Source: Chitinophaga sp. S165 (GTDB lineage Bacteria; Bacteroidota; Bacteroidia; Chitinophagales; Chitinophagaceae). From it: DNA of 64,000 bases. The stretch lies in NCBI RefSeq assembly GCF_003182155.1, contig NZ_QGTG01000001.1:850390-914389 (forward strand), read 5' to 3'. Of the stretch, positions 7,972-17,847 are shown in pieces. The notes beneath the pieces are model-generated. The model had not been told where the DNA came from and did no database searches. It worked only from the letters and a program-made list of their open reading frames with translations. Each line of letters begins with the position of its first letter. Within the stretch, counting starts at the first letter, position 1. Made by a program: the position numbers and the translations under genes.

Positions 7972-8264
7972 CGTGTAACAGAATATTGGGGTGAGAACAC
8001 AGGGAATAACTAGCTGATCTTCAAGTTTCTATTTACTAATATAAGGATATTTCCATGATCACCCAAAAAGTAACCCGGCCTCATTTGCGCTGAGATGGGA
8101 AAGCCTGCTACTGAGAGATTCAGGCATATATCCCATATGGCAAACGACACAAAGCTAGACATATCTACCAATGGTATCCATTATTTCCATAAATTTATCC
8201 CAAACTATACTAGCCCGGAAATAAGCCTCAACGAACCTCTGTTAACTAAACAAAAGTCCCCTCT

Positions 8265-9344
8265 ATGCGATATTCATTAAAGAGTAGTCCATTTTCACTT
8301 CAGCTATCAGCTGTTCTTGTTATACTGTTCCTCTTTCCTGCAGGCCTTTACGCACAGAAGGACAGGATCGATACATTCATTGAAAATACCATGGCAAGAC
8401 AACGTATCGTCGGCCTGGCTGTAGGAGTCATAAAAGACGGAAAGGTCATTAAGGCAAAAGGATTCGGGTTTTCAAATGTTGAACTCAATATTCCCGTTAC
8501 TGCCAACACGGTGTTTAAGCTCGGCTCTGTCAGCAAACACATAATTGCGGTGGCCATCATGAAACTGACAGAGGAGGGTAAGTTAAAGCTGGATGATCCG
8601 GCGGTAAAATTCTTTCCCGACGCGCCATCCCATTGGAATAAGATCACTATCAGGCACCTGCTGAACCATACTTCCGGCCTGATAAGAGAATCACCAGCTT
8701 TTGACGCCATGGCAACACAACCGGACTCCTTGCTTATCAGAGCCGCCTACAAGGATACGCTTGTCTTCCCGACCGGAACCAAATGGCAATATTGCAACCT
8801 CGGGTATTTTATGCTGGCAGACATTATCAGGCAAATAGACGGACGAAGCTTTTCTGAGTATATGAGGAAGGAGATATTTGAAAAGAACGGATTAATGGCA
8901 ACACAGGTAACGTCGCTGTCGCACATTGTTTATGGTCGGGCAAACGGCTATCTGCACCCTGGTGGAGATACAATCGTTAATGCTTTAAATTATGTGGCGC
9001 TGCGCCCAAGTGGTGCATTCCTCTCCAGTATTGACGATATGCTGAAATGGGAAATGCTGATACAGGACGGTAAAGTGTTACCACGCAACAAATGGCAACA
9101 GATGTGGCAGGATACTTTTAAAATTAATACCACAGATACAAGCAGCAGTGCCGTTTATTATGGATATGGATGGAATGTAGCTAACTATAAGAACAGGGAA
9201 TCCGTTTATCATGGAGGTTCGCTGCCTGGGTTTAGAGCTGTATATTACCGATTACCTGAAGAACGTACTGCAATCATCATATTGACTAATACAGAACCGG
9301 TTAATACAACCCCTATTGCACAGGGTGTTGCAGACCTTTTGTAA
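8265..9344 (+). CDS. serine hydrolase, beta-lactamase class C/penicillin-binding family
   Basis: A 359-residue exported serine hydrolase (Pfam beta-lactamase domain) with signal peptide ending GLYAQ near residue 30. The three active-site motifs are present in order: S-x-x-K as SVSK in KLGSVSKHIIAV, Y-x-N as YCN in KWQYCNLGYFML, and HGG in YHGGSLPGF in place of the K-T-G strand. The HGG variant is typical of esterase- and D-aminopeptidase-like members rather than true AmpC enzymes. Such proteins act in the periplasm on peptides, esters or cell-wall fragments; the substrate cannot be read. The C-terminal extra domain seen in longer members is absent. It is transcribed alone and converges on the metalloprotease gene at 9411. 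Confidence 0.9.
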   Translation: MRYSLKSSPFSLQLSAVLVILFLFPAGLYAQKDRIDTFIENTMARQRIVGLAVGVIKDGKVIKAKGFGFSNVELNIPVTANTVFKLGSVSKHIIAVAIMKLTEEGKLKLDDPAVKFFPDAPSHWNKITIRHLLNHTSGLIRESPAFDAMATQPDSLLIRAAYKDTLVFPTGTKWQYCNLGYFMLADIIRQIDGRSFSEYMRKEIFEKNGLMATQVTSLSHIVYGRANGYLHPGGDTIVNALNYVALRPSGAFLSSIDDMLKWEMLIQDGKVLPRNKWQQMWQDTFKINTTDTSSSAVYYGYGWNVANYKNRESVYHGGSLPGFRAVYYRLPEERTAIIILTNTEPVNTTPIAQGVADLL

Positions 9345-9353
9345 AACGAAAGA

Positions 9354-9378
9354 GGCCAGGTCTGTCTCCAACCCGGCC
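9354..9378. terminator. possible weak bidirectional terminator
   Basis: GGCCAGGT (9354-9361) pairs with ACCCGGCC (9371-9378) with one mismatch, between two converging genes ending at 9344 and 9411. There is no clear T run, so it is a weak call. Confidence 0.3.
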
Positions 9379-9410
9379 CACTCTCCATTTATCAAAGAAA
9401 CAACCAGTCG

Positions 9411-11924
9411 TTAATCTTTTGGATTCGTTGCATTTTTTATGCGGTATTGCAGGTCCAGCAGATGTGCTTTAGTGAGCATATCCGTTGTATGCGATAACGC
9501 CTGTGTTATTTCACGCTGCAGGTTCAGGGCGTCAACACGCACCATCGATGATGCATCTGTTTCAGTTGCACCAGGATCCCTGTTTACGAGAATAACCATT
9601 ATAGCTCCCAGATAGTTTTTCTGCAGATTGCGACGATAGCGGTCTATTACCACCGATCCGCCTGCCAGTTCTTTCCAAACAGCAAGGTGAATAGTACTGA
9701 GGTATTTATCCAGCGGATAAGCCTTATTACCATACAACTGCATAAGGTCCAGCATACGGTTGAGACGTTGAATATCCAGCAGGCTATTCACCATTCTTGC
9801 CTGTACATCTTCCACGAAATTTGACACCGCAGGCGCCTCACTCAATGGATTAGCAGATACCGGCGCATTTACCTTATTAAGGATCGCGGTATCTAATAAC
9901 CAATACGGCGTATTGAAAACCTGCGTATTGAAGAAATCAAGCGCCTGTTGTTGCAATGCGCCTGAAGGGATAGACATCACGTCTCCCGGCTGGCCATCAC
10001 TTTTTCTGGTTTCATATACACCACCAACATTACGCAGCACATGTGTGAGATAACGCATGTACTGATCTTTAATGGCCTGATACATTGAAGAAAGCCCTTC
10101 CCGTGTGCCATCAGCTTCATACGTCCATTCTGGCAGATGAGGTAAAATACGTTGCAGGTTTTTGATGCCATAGGTGCCGGCTTTTACTGCATTATCGCCA
10201 AGATCTTCCGTCTGACAACGGGGATCGAATTTCTGCGTTTCTCCATCGCCAAACCAAAGTCTGGGGTTTGCTGTAGTACGTTTTAGTATCCAGGACTGCG
10301 TGATCTTTTTATCCTCTTCAACTGTTAGCGCATGCGTATTTCTGTATCCCCATTCAATGGCCCATTTGTCGTATTCTCCGATGTGAGGAAATAACAACTG
10401 CTGCGGAATATGATCTTCCGGCTGCGCCACATAATTAAAACGGGCGTAGTCCATGATACTGGCGGTATGTCCATGTGCTTTCAGGTAGGAGATCTTACGC
10501 AGGCTATCTACCGGCGTACGGCTGCTGCTGCCGAAGTTATGCCGCAAACCCAATGTATGGCCTACTTCGTGACTGGATACGAATCTGATCAACTGTCCCA
10601 TCAGCTCATCATCAAATTTGGCTTTCCGTGAGGCAGGGTCTACTGCGGCCGTCTGCACCATGTACCAGTCGTGCAGAATGGTCATTACGTTATGATACCA
10701 GCCGATATGCGTCTGGATGATCTCGCCGCTGCGCGGGTCATGCACCTGCGGGCCATAGGCATTTGCCACTTCAGAGGGGAAATAGTTTAACCAGGAATAA
10801 CGCGCATCATCCATATGCATGCTCGTATCATTGGCAGGCCATTCTTTACCGATGATGGCATGTTTAAATCCTGCCTGCTCAAATGCTTCCTGCCAGTCGT
10901 TGATACCCTGTATCAGGTATGGGCGCCATTGTTTAGGCGTTGCCGGATCAATATATATCGTGATAGGTTGTTTAGGCTCTACCAGTTCTCCCCTTTTCCA
11001 TTTTTCGATGTCTTCATCTTTAGGTTCCAGCTTCCATCTTAAGATGAATTTCCGCTTTTCCATCTTCTGCTGATCATCACCGAACGCATTTACGTAATCG
11101 GCAAAGTAACCAACTCTGGGGTCGAATACACGTTGCTGCATAGGTATTTTCGGCAACACTATAAAAGAGGTATTAGTTTCTACTGTTACAGGTTCTCCGA
11201 GAGGCAGGCCTCTTTTTGAGTTCATATTCCTCGTTATGCTGACCTCCACGTTAATAGGATACGTATGAATGTACTCAACATGCAGGTCTTTCGTTGTCAT
11301 CGTATTCAAGCCCTTACCTAATGACGAACTCTCATCGATCTCGTTAACAAATGATTTTTCCATCAGTAATTTGGTGGCATCTATTACGTAACCGGCAGAG
11401 TCTTTAGCATAAGCTTTGATAGGGAAAGAAAACACCACCGGGTCCAGGCTTGAGGAGGACACTGCTTTATAGATCGCGTTAGAACTATCGGCTATATTAG
11501 CCACAAGTATCGTGCGGATCCTGATGCTGGAATCTGCACCTTTTTCAAACCGGATGGTGTGCTCACTTATTTCCTCACCGGGATAAGCGTTGTATCCTGC
11601 CGGGCCTTTTGACAGGCGGCCAATCACCATGATGTCCCTTCCTATTAATGAATCAGGAATTTCAAAATAAATACTATCTCTATAGCGGTGAACGGCGAAA
11701 ATGCCTTTCTGGCTACTATAGTTCTTGTTGATGATCTGTTCGTACTTACTTACCGGCGGAGGAGGTACTTTACGCGCAGTATCCGGCTTAATCGTATCCT
11801 TACGTTGTTTTGGCAGGAAGTCGCTCAATTTCAGCTGTCCATGGGCTGGCTGCACTGTAACAAGAAATGCCAGCACCAGGAACAGCGGTAAAAAGAAAGT
11901 TTTTATATAATGCATGCGTTTCAT
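9411..11924 (-). CDS. zinc-dependent metalloprotease (met-zincin, DUF5117/DUF5118 type)
   Basis: An 837-residue exported zinc peptidase. After a signal peptide (ending QPAHGQ) come the DUF5118 and DUF5117 regions usual for this family, then the catalytic domain. The zinc motif HEVGHTLGLRHN lies near residues 450-465 (HExxHxxGxxH) and the met-turn SIMDY follows about 35 residues later, marking a metzincin-like fold. The region after it (residues 540-837) is helical and family-specific. It is the last gene of the SusC-SusD-lipoprotein series, 20 bases after the small lipoprotein gene, so it probably cleaves protein or peptides handled by that importer. The location, periplasmic or surface, cannot be decided from the signal alone. 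Length and motif spacing are normal for the family. Confidence 0.9.
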   Translation of the reverse strand: MKRMHYIKTFFLPLFLVLAFLVTVQPAHGQLKLSDFLPKQRKDTIKPDTARKVPPPPVSKYEQIINKNYSSQKGIFAVHRYRDSIYFEIPDSLIGRDIMVIGRLSKGPAGYNAYPGEEISEHTIRFEKGADSSIRIRTILVANIADSSNAIYKAVSSSSLDPVVFSFPIKAYAKDSAGYVIDATKLLMEKSFVNEIDESSSLGKGLNTMTTKDLHVEYIHTYPINVEVSITRNMNSKRGLPLGEPVTVETNTSFIVLPKIPMQQRVFDPRVGYFADYVNAFGDDQQKMEKRKFILRWKLEPKDEDIEKWKRGELVEPKQPITIYIDPATPKQWRPYLIQGINDWQEAFEQAGFKHAIIGKEWPANDTSMHMDDARYSWLNYFPSEVANAYGPQVHDPRSGEIIQTHIGWYHNVMTILHDWYMVQTAAVDPASRKAKFDDELMGQLIRFVSSHEVGHTLGLRHNFGSSSRTPVDSLRKISYLKAHGHTASIMDYARFNYVAQPEDHIPQQLLFPHIGEYDKWAIEWGYRNTHALTVEEDKKITQSWILKRTTANPRLWFGDGETQKFDPRCQTEDLGDNAVKAGTYGIKNLQRILPHLPEWTYEADGTREGLSSMYQAIKDQYMRYLTHVLRNVGGVYETRKSDGQPGDVMSIPSGALQQQALDFFNTQVFNTPYWLLDTAILNKVNAPVSANPLSEAPAVSNFVEDVQARMVNSLLDIQRLNRMLDLMQLYGNKAYPLDKYLSTIHLAVWKELAGGSVVIDRYRRNLQKNYLGAIMVILVNRDPGATETDASSMVRVDALNLQREITQALSHTTDMLTKAHLLDLQYRIKNATNPKD

Positions 11925-11944
11925 TTATAAAATATAATTGCGGA

Positions 11945-12553
11945 TTAGAACACGGGCCTGTCTATCTGAAAGCAGTTTCCCTGCTCTTTGCCGAAGGCGG
12001 TGAAGCCACTGCCGGATAAACGGGACACACTGATGGCAGGATTACTGTACAGCACCTGCATATAGTTACCAGCTCTCCCGGCTGAATAATTATCCCACAG
12101 GAATACAACAGGCAGGGTGAATGCGCCTTCTTTTTGCAGGAGGTAGTCTGCCCGCTGGGTATGCTGGCTACCGGGAGCACGCAGATCGATCAATACCGGG
12201 TATTGCTGCTGTTGTACCCATTGTGTAAGCAGTGGCACTGCCAATGGCCTGTATGTGTTGATCAGGTTCAGGATCAGTGAATCATCAGTTGCATCGGGAA
12301 AGGATACTGCGAACAGGGTTGCTGTACCGCCACTCACCTGAAGATCAACATATCCTGTAGTGAAAGGAAGACCTGCAGTTGACCGGCGTTCACCATAGGG
12401 TATATAGCTTTCCGGTCCCTGAAGGCTTGTCAGCTCAGGCATTTTTTTACGCGGTGGGACAGCCGGCCCTGAACTGCAGCTCTGCTGGATAATCAGGACA
12501 AAGAGTATTAATGGAAGGAATGTTATACCTCCCGGATATTTTCTGTAAATCAT
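11945..12553 (-). CDS. lipoprotein of unknown function
   Basis: A 202-residue protein with a hydrophobic N terminus (FLPLILFVLIIQQSC) ending in a lipobox-like cysteine at about residue 26, then SSGP. The mature part alternates strands and helices (YVDLQVSGGTATLFAVSF, PVLIDLRAPG, FTLPVVFLWDN); no family was recognised. The gene lies 30 bases after susD and 20 bases before the metalloprotease on the same strand, so it belongs to the operon and may be a third surface lipoprotein, as found beside many SusCD pairs. This role is inference from position. Confidence 0.7.
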   Translation of the reverse strand: MIYRKYPGGITFLPLILFVLIIQQSCSSGPAVPPRKKMPELTSLQGPESYIPYGERRSTAGLPFTTGYVDLQVSGGTATLFAVSFPDATDDSLILNLINTYRPLAVPLLTQWVQQQQYPVLIDLRAPGSQHTQRADYLLQKEGAFTLPVVFLWDNYSAGRAGNYMQVLYSNPAISVSRLSGSGFTAFGKEQGNCFQIDRPVF

Positions 12554-12583
12554 ATGTTTCTTATGTAATGTTGTTCTGCTACA

Positions 12584-14125
12584 CTAGTTATATCCGGGGT
12601 TTTGTTTCAACAACGGGTTGTTTACAAGTTCTGTAACTGGAAGAGGATATAATAACTGGAAGTCCTTCCATGGCAGCTTTTCAGGTATAGCACTCAACAC
12701 TGTCTTAGCCATGCCCGTACGTTTAAGGTCCATCCAGCGATGGCCCCATTCCAGGAATAATTCGGTACGGCGTTCACGTGCTATTGCTTTTAACAGGCCT
12801 TCTTTATCGGCAGCTGTAGTAGCAGGCAGTCCTGCTCTGCTTCGTACGGCGTTCAATGCGGTCTGTGCTTCCGTAATTTCGCCCAGCTGAGCTTTAGCCT
12901 CTGCGCTGATCAGATACTGTTCTCCAAGCCTTAACACCGTATAATAGCGGGGCGGCTTACCAGCATCATTATGCGTTTCCGGATATTTGGAAGGGAAGTA
13001 TATCGGAACACCAAAATAGGGAGCAGTAACTGGAGTAGGAACACTGTCTATCCACTGTGTCCGTCTTTTATCTCCGGCTTCAAATGCTTTTGGAAGATCA
13101 CTGCTCATATAGAAATTGGGAACGTAACTGGTTACACTCTGTGCGAACGTTGCCGAGTCAGTGAATATCGGCCAATATTCAGGTGGGAATTCACTCAGCT
13201 TAATAACCGGATTAAACAGGTAAGCCTCTAATGTTCGGTTATAAAGAGGGCTCAGCGTCGGATCTGGTATGAATTGCAGGATAGCTTCCTTGCTATTTGA
13301 CAGAAATACTCCCTTAAGGTCCTCCAATAAACTGTATTGACCATTGGCTATTACAGAATCAGCCTGCATTGCTGCATTCGTCCAGTCTTTCTGATACAGA
13401 TACACCCTGGCCAATAAGGCCGTCGCAGCATACTTATTGGCTCGTACCCGTGCCCCGCGTGCAAAATCATAATTTGTGTTCAGCAGTTGCTGTGCGTCTT
13501 TCAGGTCGGCTACCATTTGCTGATACACCTGTTCCTGTGGCGTTCTTGACATAGTTGCATTGATACGATAGTCGGTTGTAATTACAAGCGGAACATCGCC
13601 GAACATATTGGTCAGATAGAAGTAAGTGAATGCCCTTATAAATTTGGCTTCACCTGTTACCTGCCGGCGGGTACTATCGTCGAGTAATTCACTCTTTGAT
13701 GCCGCGATACCTTCAATAATGCTGTTAACACTGTAGATTGCCTTGTAAGCAGCTGTCCATCCACCATCTGATGTAAACGTATTGGTAGTTAGAACGTTGT
13801 TGCTAAAGAAGGGGTAATGCGCGACGTCATTCGTTCCCATTCCGCAAATCAATTCATCTGCAGACAGACCGGCAATTAATGTAACCCCACCGTTACTATA
13901 CAACTCGGACGCGCCGCTTCCGTTAATAAGCCGGGTATACACACCTGCCATGGCCGATAACGTCAGGTCATTGCTACTGAAGGTCTGACTGGTACTAATT
14001 GTTGTAGTCGGCGGAGCGATCTCTATAAGTTTTGAACAGCTGGATACAGCCGTCATGATCAATCCCAGGCATGCCAGCAAACAAATTCTTTTCAGGATCG
14101 TTCTATCAAAATGTCTCATTTTCAC
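12584..14125 (-). CDS. SusD/RagB-family outer-membrane lipoprotein
   Basis: A 513-residue ligand-binding lipoprotein. The signal peptide ends at a lipobox (MTAVSSC, Cys near residue 30). Family signs include the early helix pair ending in the GGWTAAYKAIYSVNSIIEG motif, TPR-like helices (GEAKFIRAFTYFYLTNMFGDVPLV; ALLARVYLYQKDWTNAAMQADSVI) and the C-terminal signature LRLGEQYLISAEAKAQLG followed by AIARERRTELFLEWGHRWMDLKRTG. It pairs with the SusC gene that ends 12 bases upstream, forming a pedal-bin importer. The closing YPLPVTELVNNPLLKQNPGYN is standard for the family. The ligand is not evident; the metalloprotease in the same operon hints at peptides rather than glycans. Confidence 0.95.
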   Translation of the reverse strand: MKMRHFDRTILKRICLLACLGLIMTAVSSCSKLIEIAPPTTTISTSQTFSSNDLTLSAMAGVYTRLINGSGASELYSNGGVTLIAGLSADELICGMGTNDVAHYPFFSNNVLTTNTFTSDGGWTAAYKAIYSVNSIIEGIAASKSELLDDSTRRQVTGEAKFIRAFTYFYLTNMFGDVPLVITTDYRINATMSRTPQEQVYQQMVADLKDAQQLLNTNYDFARGARVRANKYAATALLARVYLYQKDWTNAAMQADSVIANGQYSLLEDLKGVFLSNSKEAILQFIPDPTLSPLYNRTLEAYLFNPVIKLSEFPPEYWPIFTDSATFAQSVTSYVPNFYMSSDLPKAFEAGDKRRTQWIDSVPTPVTAPYFGVPIYFPSKYPETHNDAGKPPRYYTVLRLGEQYLISAEAKAQLGEITEAQTALNAVRSRAGLPATTAADKEGLLKAIARERRTELFLEWGHRWMDLKRTGMAKTVLSAIPEKLPWKDFQLLYPLPVTELVNNPLLKQNPGYN

Positions 14126-14137
14126 AGCATTTTTTTA

Positions 14138-17100
14138 TTAAAATCCACAGGTAACACCTGCAGTAATGATTCTGGCCGGAGGCATTGTACCAAACGACGT
14201 CATCGCCGGGTCCATCCCTTTATATGGCGTTATTACAAAGATGTTCTGAGCGCTGATATTGGCTGCGAAGCTATTTACACGGAGCATCCGCGTCAGATGA
14301 GCGGGCATCCTGTATGACACCTGTACGGTGTTCAGGCGCAGATAACTGCCGTCAGTATAATTACCATCGCTCGCTGAAAACCCATAAGTTGTTGAAAGCG
14401 CCGACAATTTAGGAGACAATGCATGCTGCCCCGGATATTGCCAGCGATTTTCATAGGCCCACCGGGATATATTTTCCGCATTGCCCGGGTTCTGCGCGAT
14501 CTGAGACTGGGGCACCATTTGCTTAACGAAAACAAAATCAGCGGTAAGCGATACATTTTTTAAGCGGACGGTGTTACTGAAACCTCCCTGGAAAGCAGGC
14601 GTCAGGTTAATTTTCACGTAACGGTCGTCCTTTCCTGTACCGGGAGCAAATGTCTCGTCAGTCTTTACTTCTCCGTCGTGGTTATGGTCCTCATAGGTCA
14701 ATACACCAGTGACTGGGTCCACACCGGTATAATGATAAAGATAGAGTGCACTGATAGGGTCTCCTATTTTATACCTGGAGAGATATGGTGACTTTTCCAG
14801 CATTGGAAAAGCCAACAGAACATTGGTATTACGGCTGATGTTGAACTTCATATTCCAGGAGAAGTCCGTACGCTCTATCGCCCTTGCATTCACACTGAAC
14901 TCCAATCCGCTGTTCTGGATCGATGCAGGTGAATTCTCTACTACGGAAATAAACCCTGTAATAACAGGCGTTGGATAGCCTATCAGCTGGTTGTTGCAAC
15001 GCTCCCTATACCAGGCAGCTTCCATAGAGATCCGATCGTCGAGCAACGCAACATTCAATGCTCCCTCAAGCTTTCTGGTTGTTTGCCAATGGAAGTCCGG
15101 ATTGGCCTGCAACTGAGGTATAAGCGGACTTATTCCATTATAAGGAGAAGCAAGCTGAGTGCCTCCGGTTGAAACACCCCATTGCGTCAAATACTGGTAG
15201 TCGCCGATCTGGTCACTGCCTGTTACGCCCACACTACCCCGTAACTTTACGAAGCTGATCAATGCCGGTAGATGTTGACGTATCCAGTGTTCATCACTTA
15301 ATATCCAGGCTGCACCCAGGGAACCAAAGTTTCCAAATTGGTGTCCCGATCCGAAACGACTGCTACCATCCCTCCGGCCGTTTAGGTTAAGAATATATTT
15401 ATCATCCCAGGTATACCCTATACGACCAAACGTACCGGCATACTTGTATTGTGCTGAAGCATCTGTGGCTTTTACTGTTGGCGCGTTGTTGATACTCGTC
15501 AGCAAAACATCGCTTGTAAAGCCATTCCCCATCTGCGTTGTTCCCCACGTTTTGTTAGACTGGAGGGTAGCGCCGGCAAGCACATTCAATCTTCCTTTTT
15601 TCCCCGCATTTACGGTGTATTCCGCCTGTGGTTCAATCTGCAGGTTAGAATTACCCGAGTTGGCAAAGGTTGCTGATCCGAGGGGATCCCTTACAGGATC
15701 TTTTGCTGCAATCGGACTGAGATTTTTCGACCTTGCCTGATTTAGATTGTAGCCGAATGTAGATCTTATATAGAGCCCGTTTGTAACATTGTAGCTTACT
15801 GCAAAACTTCCCATCAGCAGGTTGGTGCCGAAGGACGAAGTGTTAAACTTGTTTCCTCCGGGCATCAGTACAGTACTTATGCGGTATTCTCCATAGTTCA
15901 GATGTCCTAAACTGTCATACACAGGCGGCGCGTTCGGAGGTATAAGCGCCGAACTTGTTCTGTTGGTCCCATCAGTGTTCAGCACACCATAAGTAGCTGA
16001 TATATCCGTCCTGAACCGCCGGTTGCGGCTTTGCGTACCGACATTAACAGCTGCAGTAGCCCGCGTGGTTGCACCATTCAGTTTTGTAAGGTCGGTTGAC
16101 CGGTTGTATCCTCCGCCAATACGGTATGTAACCTGCTCTGACCCGCCACTCATGTCTGCCTGCACGTTCGTCACCTTTCCCACATTATTCCAGAAATACT
16201 TCTGCCAGTCAGTGTACCGCGTCGTGTCCCATACCATAATGTCGGGAGCATAACCGGTACCTGGAGCTGACTGGGGAGTAATGCCATCGTTCTTATAGGC
16301 TTCCCTTCTCATAGCCACATACTGCGGTGTGTTTAAGATGTCCCAGTGCCCTGTAGTGAAGGAAATGCCCTGTTGCGCCGAAACATTAAATCCATTCACG
16401 CCAGCCTTGCCTTTCCTGGTTGTGATAAGGATCACCCCATTGGCCCCGCGACTACCATAAATGGCGGTAGCATCAGCATCCTTCAGGATCTCTACAGAAG
16501 CAATATCTGCCGGATTTATTGCGGACAGCGGACTGACACCTACAGAAGGCGACAAGCCTGTCTGGTCCAGCCCTGAAGAAATGACATTTCCTGACGAGGA
16601 GTTCCTGGCATACATGTTTGCCTTGCCGTTTATTTCCAGTACAGTGAGTGGAACACCATCTATGATATACAGTGGATCAGAGGTAAAGTTCTGATCGATA
16701 GACTTGCGCCCTCTCAGCTCCACCTTGACAGCTCCTATCGGAGAACCATTCTGCTGCGTGATCTCCAGCCCCGCTACTCTTCCCTGCATGCCCAGCAGTG
16801 GACTGAATATGGGTTGCTTGGCCAGATCTTCCCCCTTTACAGTGACAATATCGCCTGTAGTTTTTCTTTTAGTTGTAGTGCCATATGCCTGTATCACTGT
16901 TTCGTCCAACTGGCTTACATATGGTTTCAGTTTGATAAAATTAGCGCTGCTCTTCTGGTTTTTTTCTGACATCACAGGTACTTCCTGTGTAATGTAACCA
17001 ATAGAGGATATTACAAGTATAGCAGTACGCGGTACTGCTTTGAGCACATAAGAGCCACCGCCGACTGTAACAGCTCCCTGCTTGCTCCCTTTCACCATGA

Positions 17101-17629
17101 CCGTCACGCCATCCAGCGGCTTTTGCGTTTCCTCATGTACGATCACCCCGATCAGATCAATTGTATTGGTATCTGCAGCAGGCAATTCAGAACGTAAAAA
17201 ATTGACAGGATTTTTTTTAGGTTCAATGAAAATGATCTCATTCTGAATCTGATATTCAAGTTCCTGGTCTTTCAGCAAATTGTCAAGCACCTGCCTGAAT
17301 GGAGCATTTTTCACATCCAGACTGACCGGTTTTGTGTGCTGTAATTCCCTTTCCTTGTACAGAATAGAGATACCCGTCTGTTTAGACATTTCAACAAAAA
17401 CTTCCTTTAACGGAAGATTCCTTGCTTTAATAGAAACAACCTGCGATACGCCTTTAGCGGCGATATGCAGGCAGATGACAATCATTAAGAAAGCGGTCAT
17501 TCTCATAACCCTGAATAATTTACTTTCTATGCATCTCCGGAATACAGGCGCCGGTAGGGCGGCGCGGGAGGTGAATTTGGTTGATAATAAATCTCCGTAA
17601 GGGGCTTTCCCCTTAGTGTTGAAATACAT
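14138..17629 (-). CDS. SusC/RagA-family TonB-dependent receptor with STN domain
   Basis: A 1163-residue outer-membrane importer. Order of parts: a long N terminus with a second possible start (MRMTAFLMIVICLHIAAKG), signal peptide, STN domain (about residues 68-135, with IKARNLPLKEVFVEM), a carboxypeptidase-regulatory-like domain (about 160-235, with GVIVHEETQKPLDGVTV), the TonB plug (about 245-385, with ITQQNGSPIG and SVEILKDADATAIYGSRGANGVILITT), and a 22-strand barrel. The STN domain means it can signal through the FecR protein encoded upstream (ends 17848). SusD follows 12 bases downstream. Length and motifs are complete. The 218 bases between fecR and this gene leave room for its own promoter. 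Confidence 0.95.
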   Translation of the reverse strand: MYFNTKGKAPYGDLLSTKFTSRAALPAPVFRRCIESKLFRVMRMTAFLMIVICLHIAAKGVSQVVSIKARNLPLKEVFVEMSKQTGISILYKERELQHTKPVSLDVKNAPFRQVLDNLLKDQELEYQIQNEIIFIEPKKNPVNFLRSELPAADTNTIDLIGVIVHEETQKPLDGVTVMVKGSKQGAVTVGGGSYVLKAVPRTAILVISSIGYITQEVPVMSEKNQKSSANFIKLKPYVSQLDETVIQAYGTTTKRKTTGDIVTVKGEDLAKQPIFSPLLGMQGRVAGLEITQQNGSPIGAVKVELRGRKSIDQNFTSDPLYIIDGVPLTVLEINGKANMYARNSSSGNVISSGLDQTGLSPSVGVSPLSAINPADIASVEILKDADATAIYGSRGANGVILITTRKGKAGVNGFNVSAQQGISFTTGHWDILNTPQYVAMRREAYKNDGITPQSAPGTGYAPDIMVWDTTRYTDWQKYFWNNVGKVTNVQADMSGGSEQVTYRIGGGYNRSTDLTKLNGATTRATAAVNVGTQSRNRRFRTDISATYGVLNTDGTNRTSSALIPPNAPPVYDSLGHLNYGEYRISTVLMPGGNKFNTSSFGTNLLMGSFAVSYNVTNGLYIRSTFGYNLNQARSKNLSPIAAKDPVRDPLGSATFANSGNSNLQIEPQAEYTVNAGKKGRLNVLAGATLQSNKTWGTTQMGNGFTSDVLLTSINNAPTVKATDASAQYKYAGTFGRIGYTWDDKYILNLNGRRDGSSRFGSGHQFGNFGSLGAAWILSDEHWIRQHLPALISFVKLRGSVGVTGSDQIGDYQYLTQWGVSTGGTQLASPYNGISPLIPQLQANPDFHWQTTRKLEGALNVALLDDRISMEAAWYRERCNNQLIGYPTPVITGFISVVENSPASIQNSGLEFSVNARAIERTDFSWNMKFNISRNTNVLLAFPMLEKSPYLSRYKIGDPISALYLYHYTGVDPVTGVLTYEDHNHDGEVKTDETFAPGTGKDDRYVKINLTPAFQGGFSNTVRLKNVSLTADFVFVKQMVPQSQIAQNPGNAENISRWAYENRWQYPGQHALSPKLSALSTTYGFSASDGNYTDGSYLRLNTVQVSYRMPAHLTRMLRVNSFAANISAQNIFVITPYKGMDPAMTSFGTMPPARIITAGVTCGF

Positions 17630-17847
17630 ACATTTGCTTTGTTGGTAATGAAAATAGTCTCTGAACGATTATTGGTTGTTGTCAACATCTGCAGGGGGTG
17701 TTGGCGCACCTCCTGTTCCGTTTTTGTGACCTCCTTAGCTGTTTATCATTTATTACTCTAATGTTGTTTTCGCTTATTACAGGCAAATCATTCCCCCCCG
17801 CGGTCATTATCCGCGGTCACCCCATAAATTCTTTTTCTTACAATGAT

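Noticed and set aside
8095..8280. 61-residue plus-strand frame before the serine hydrolase
   Set aside because: No domain, signal or membrane pattern, and it overlaps the start of the hydrolase; treated as non-coding.
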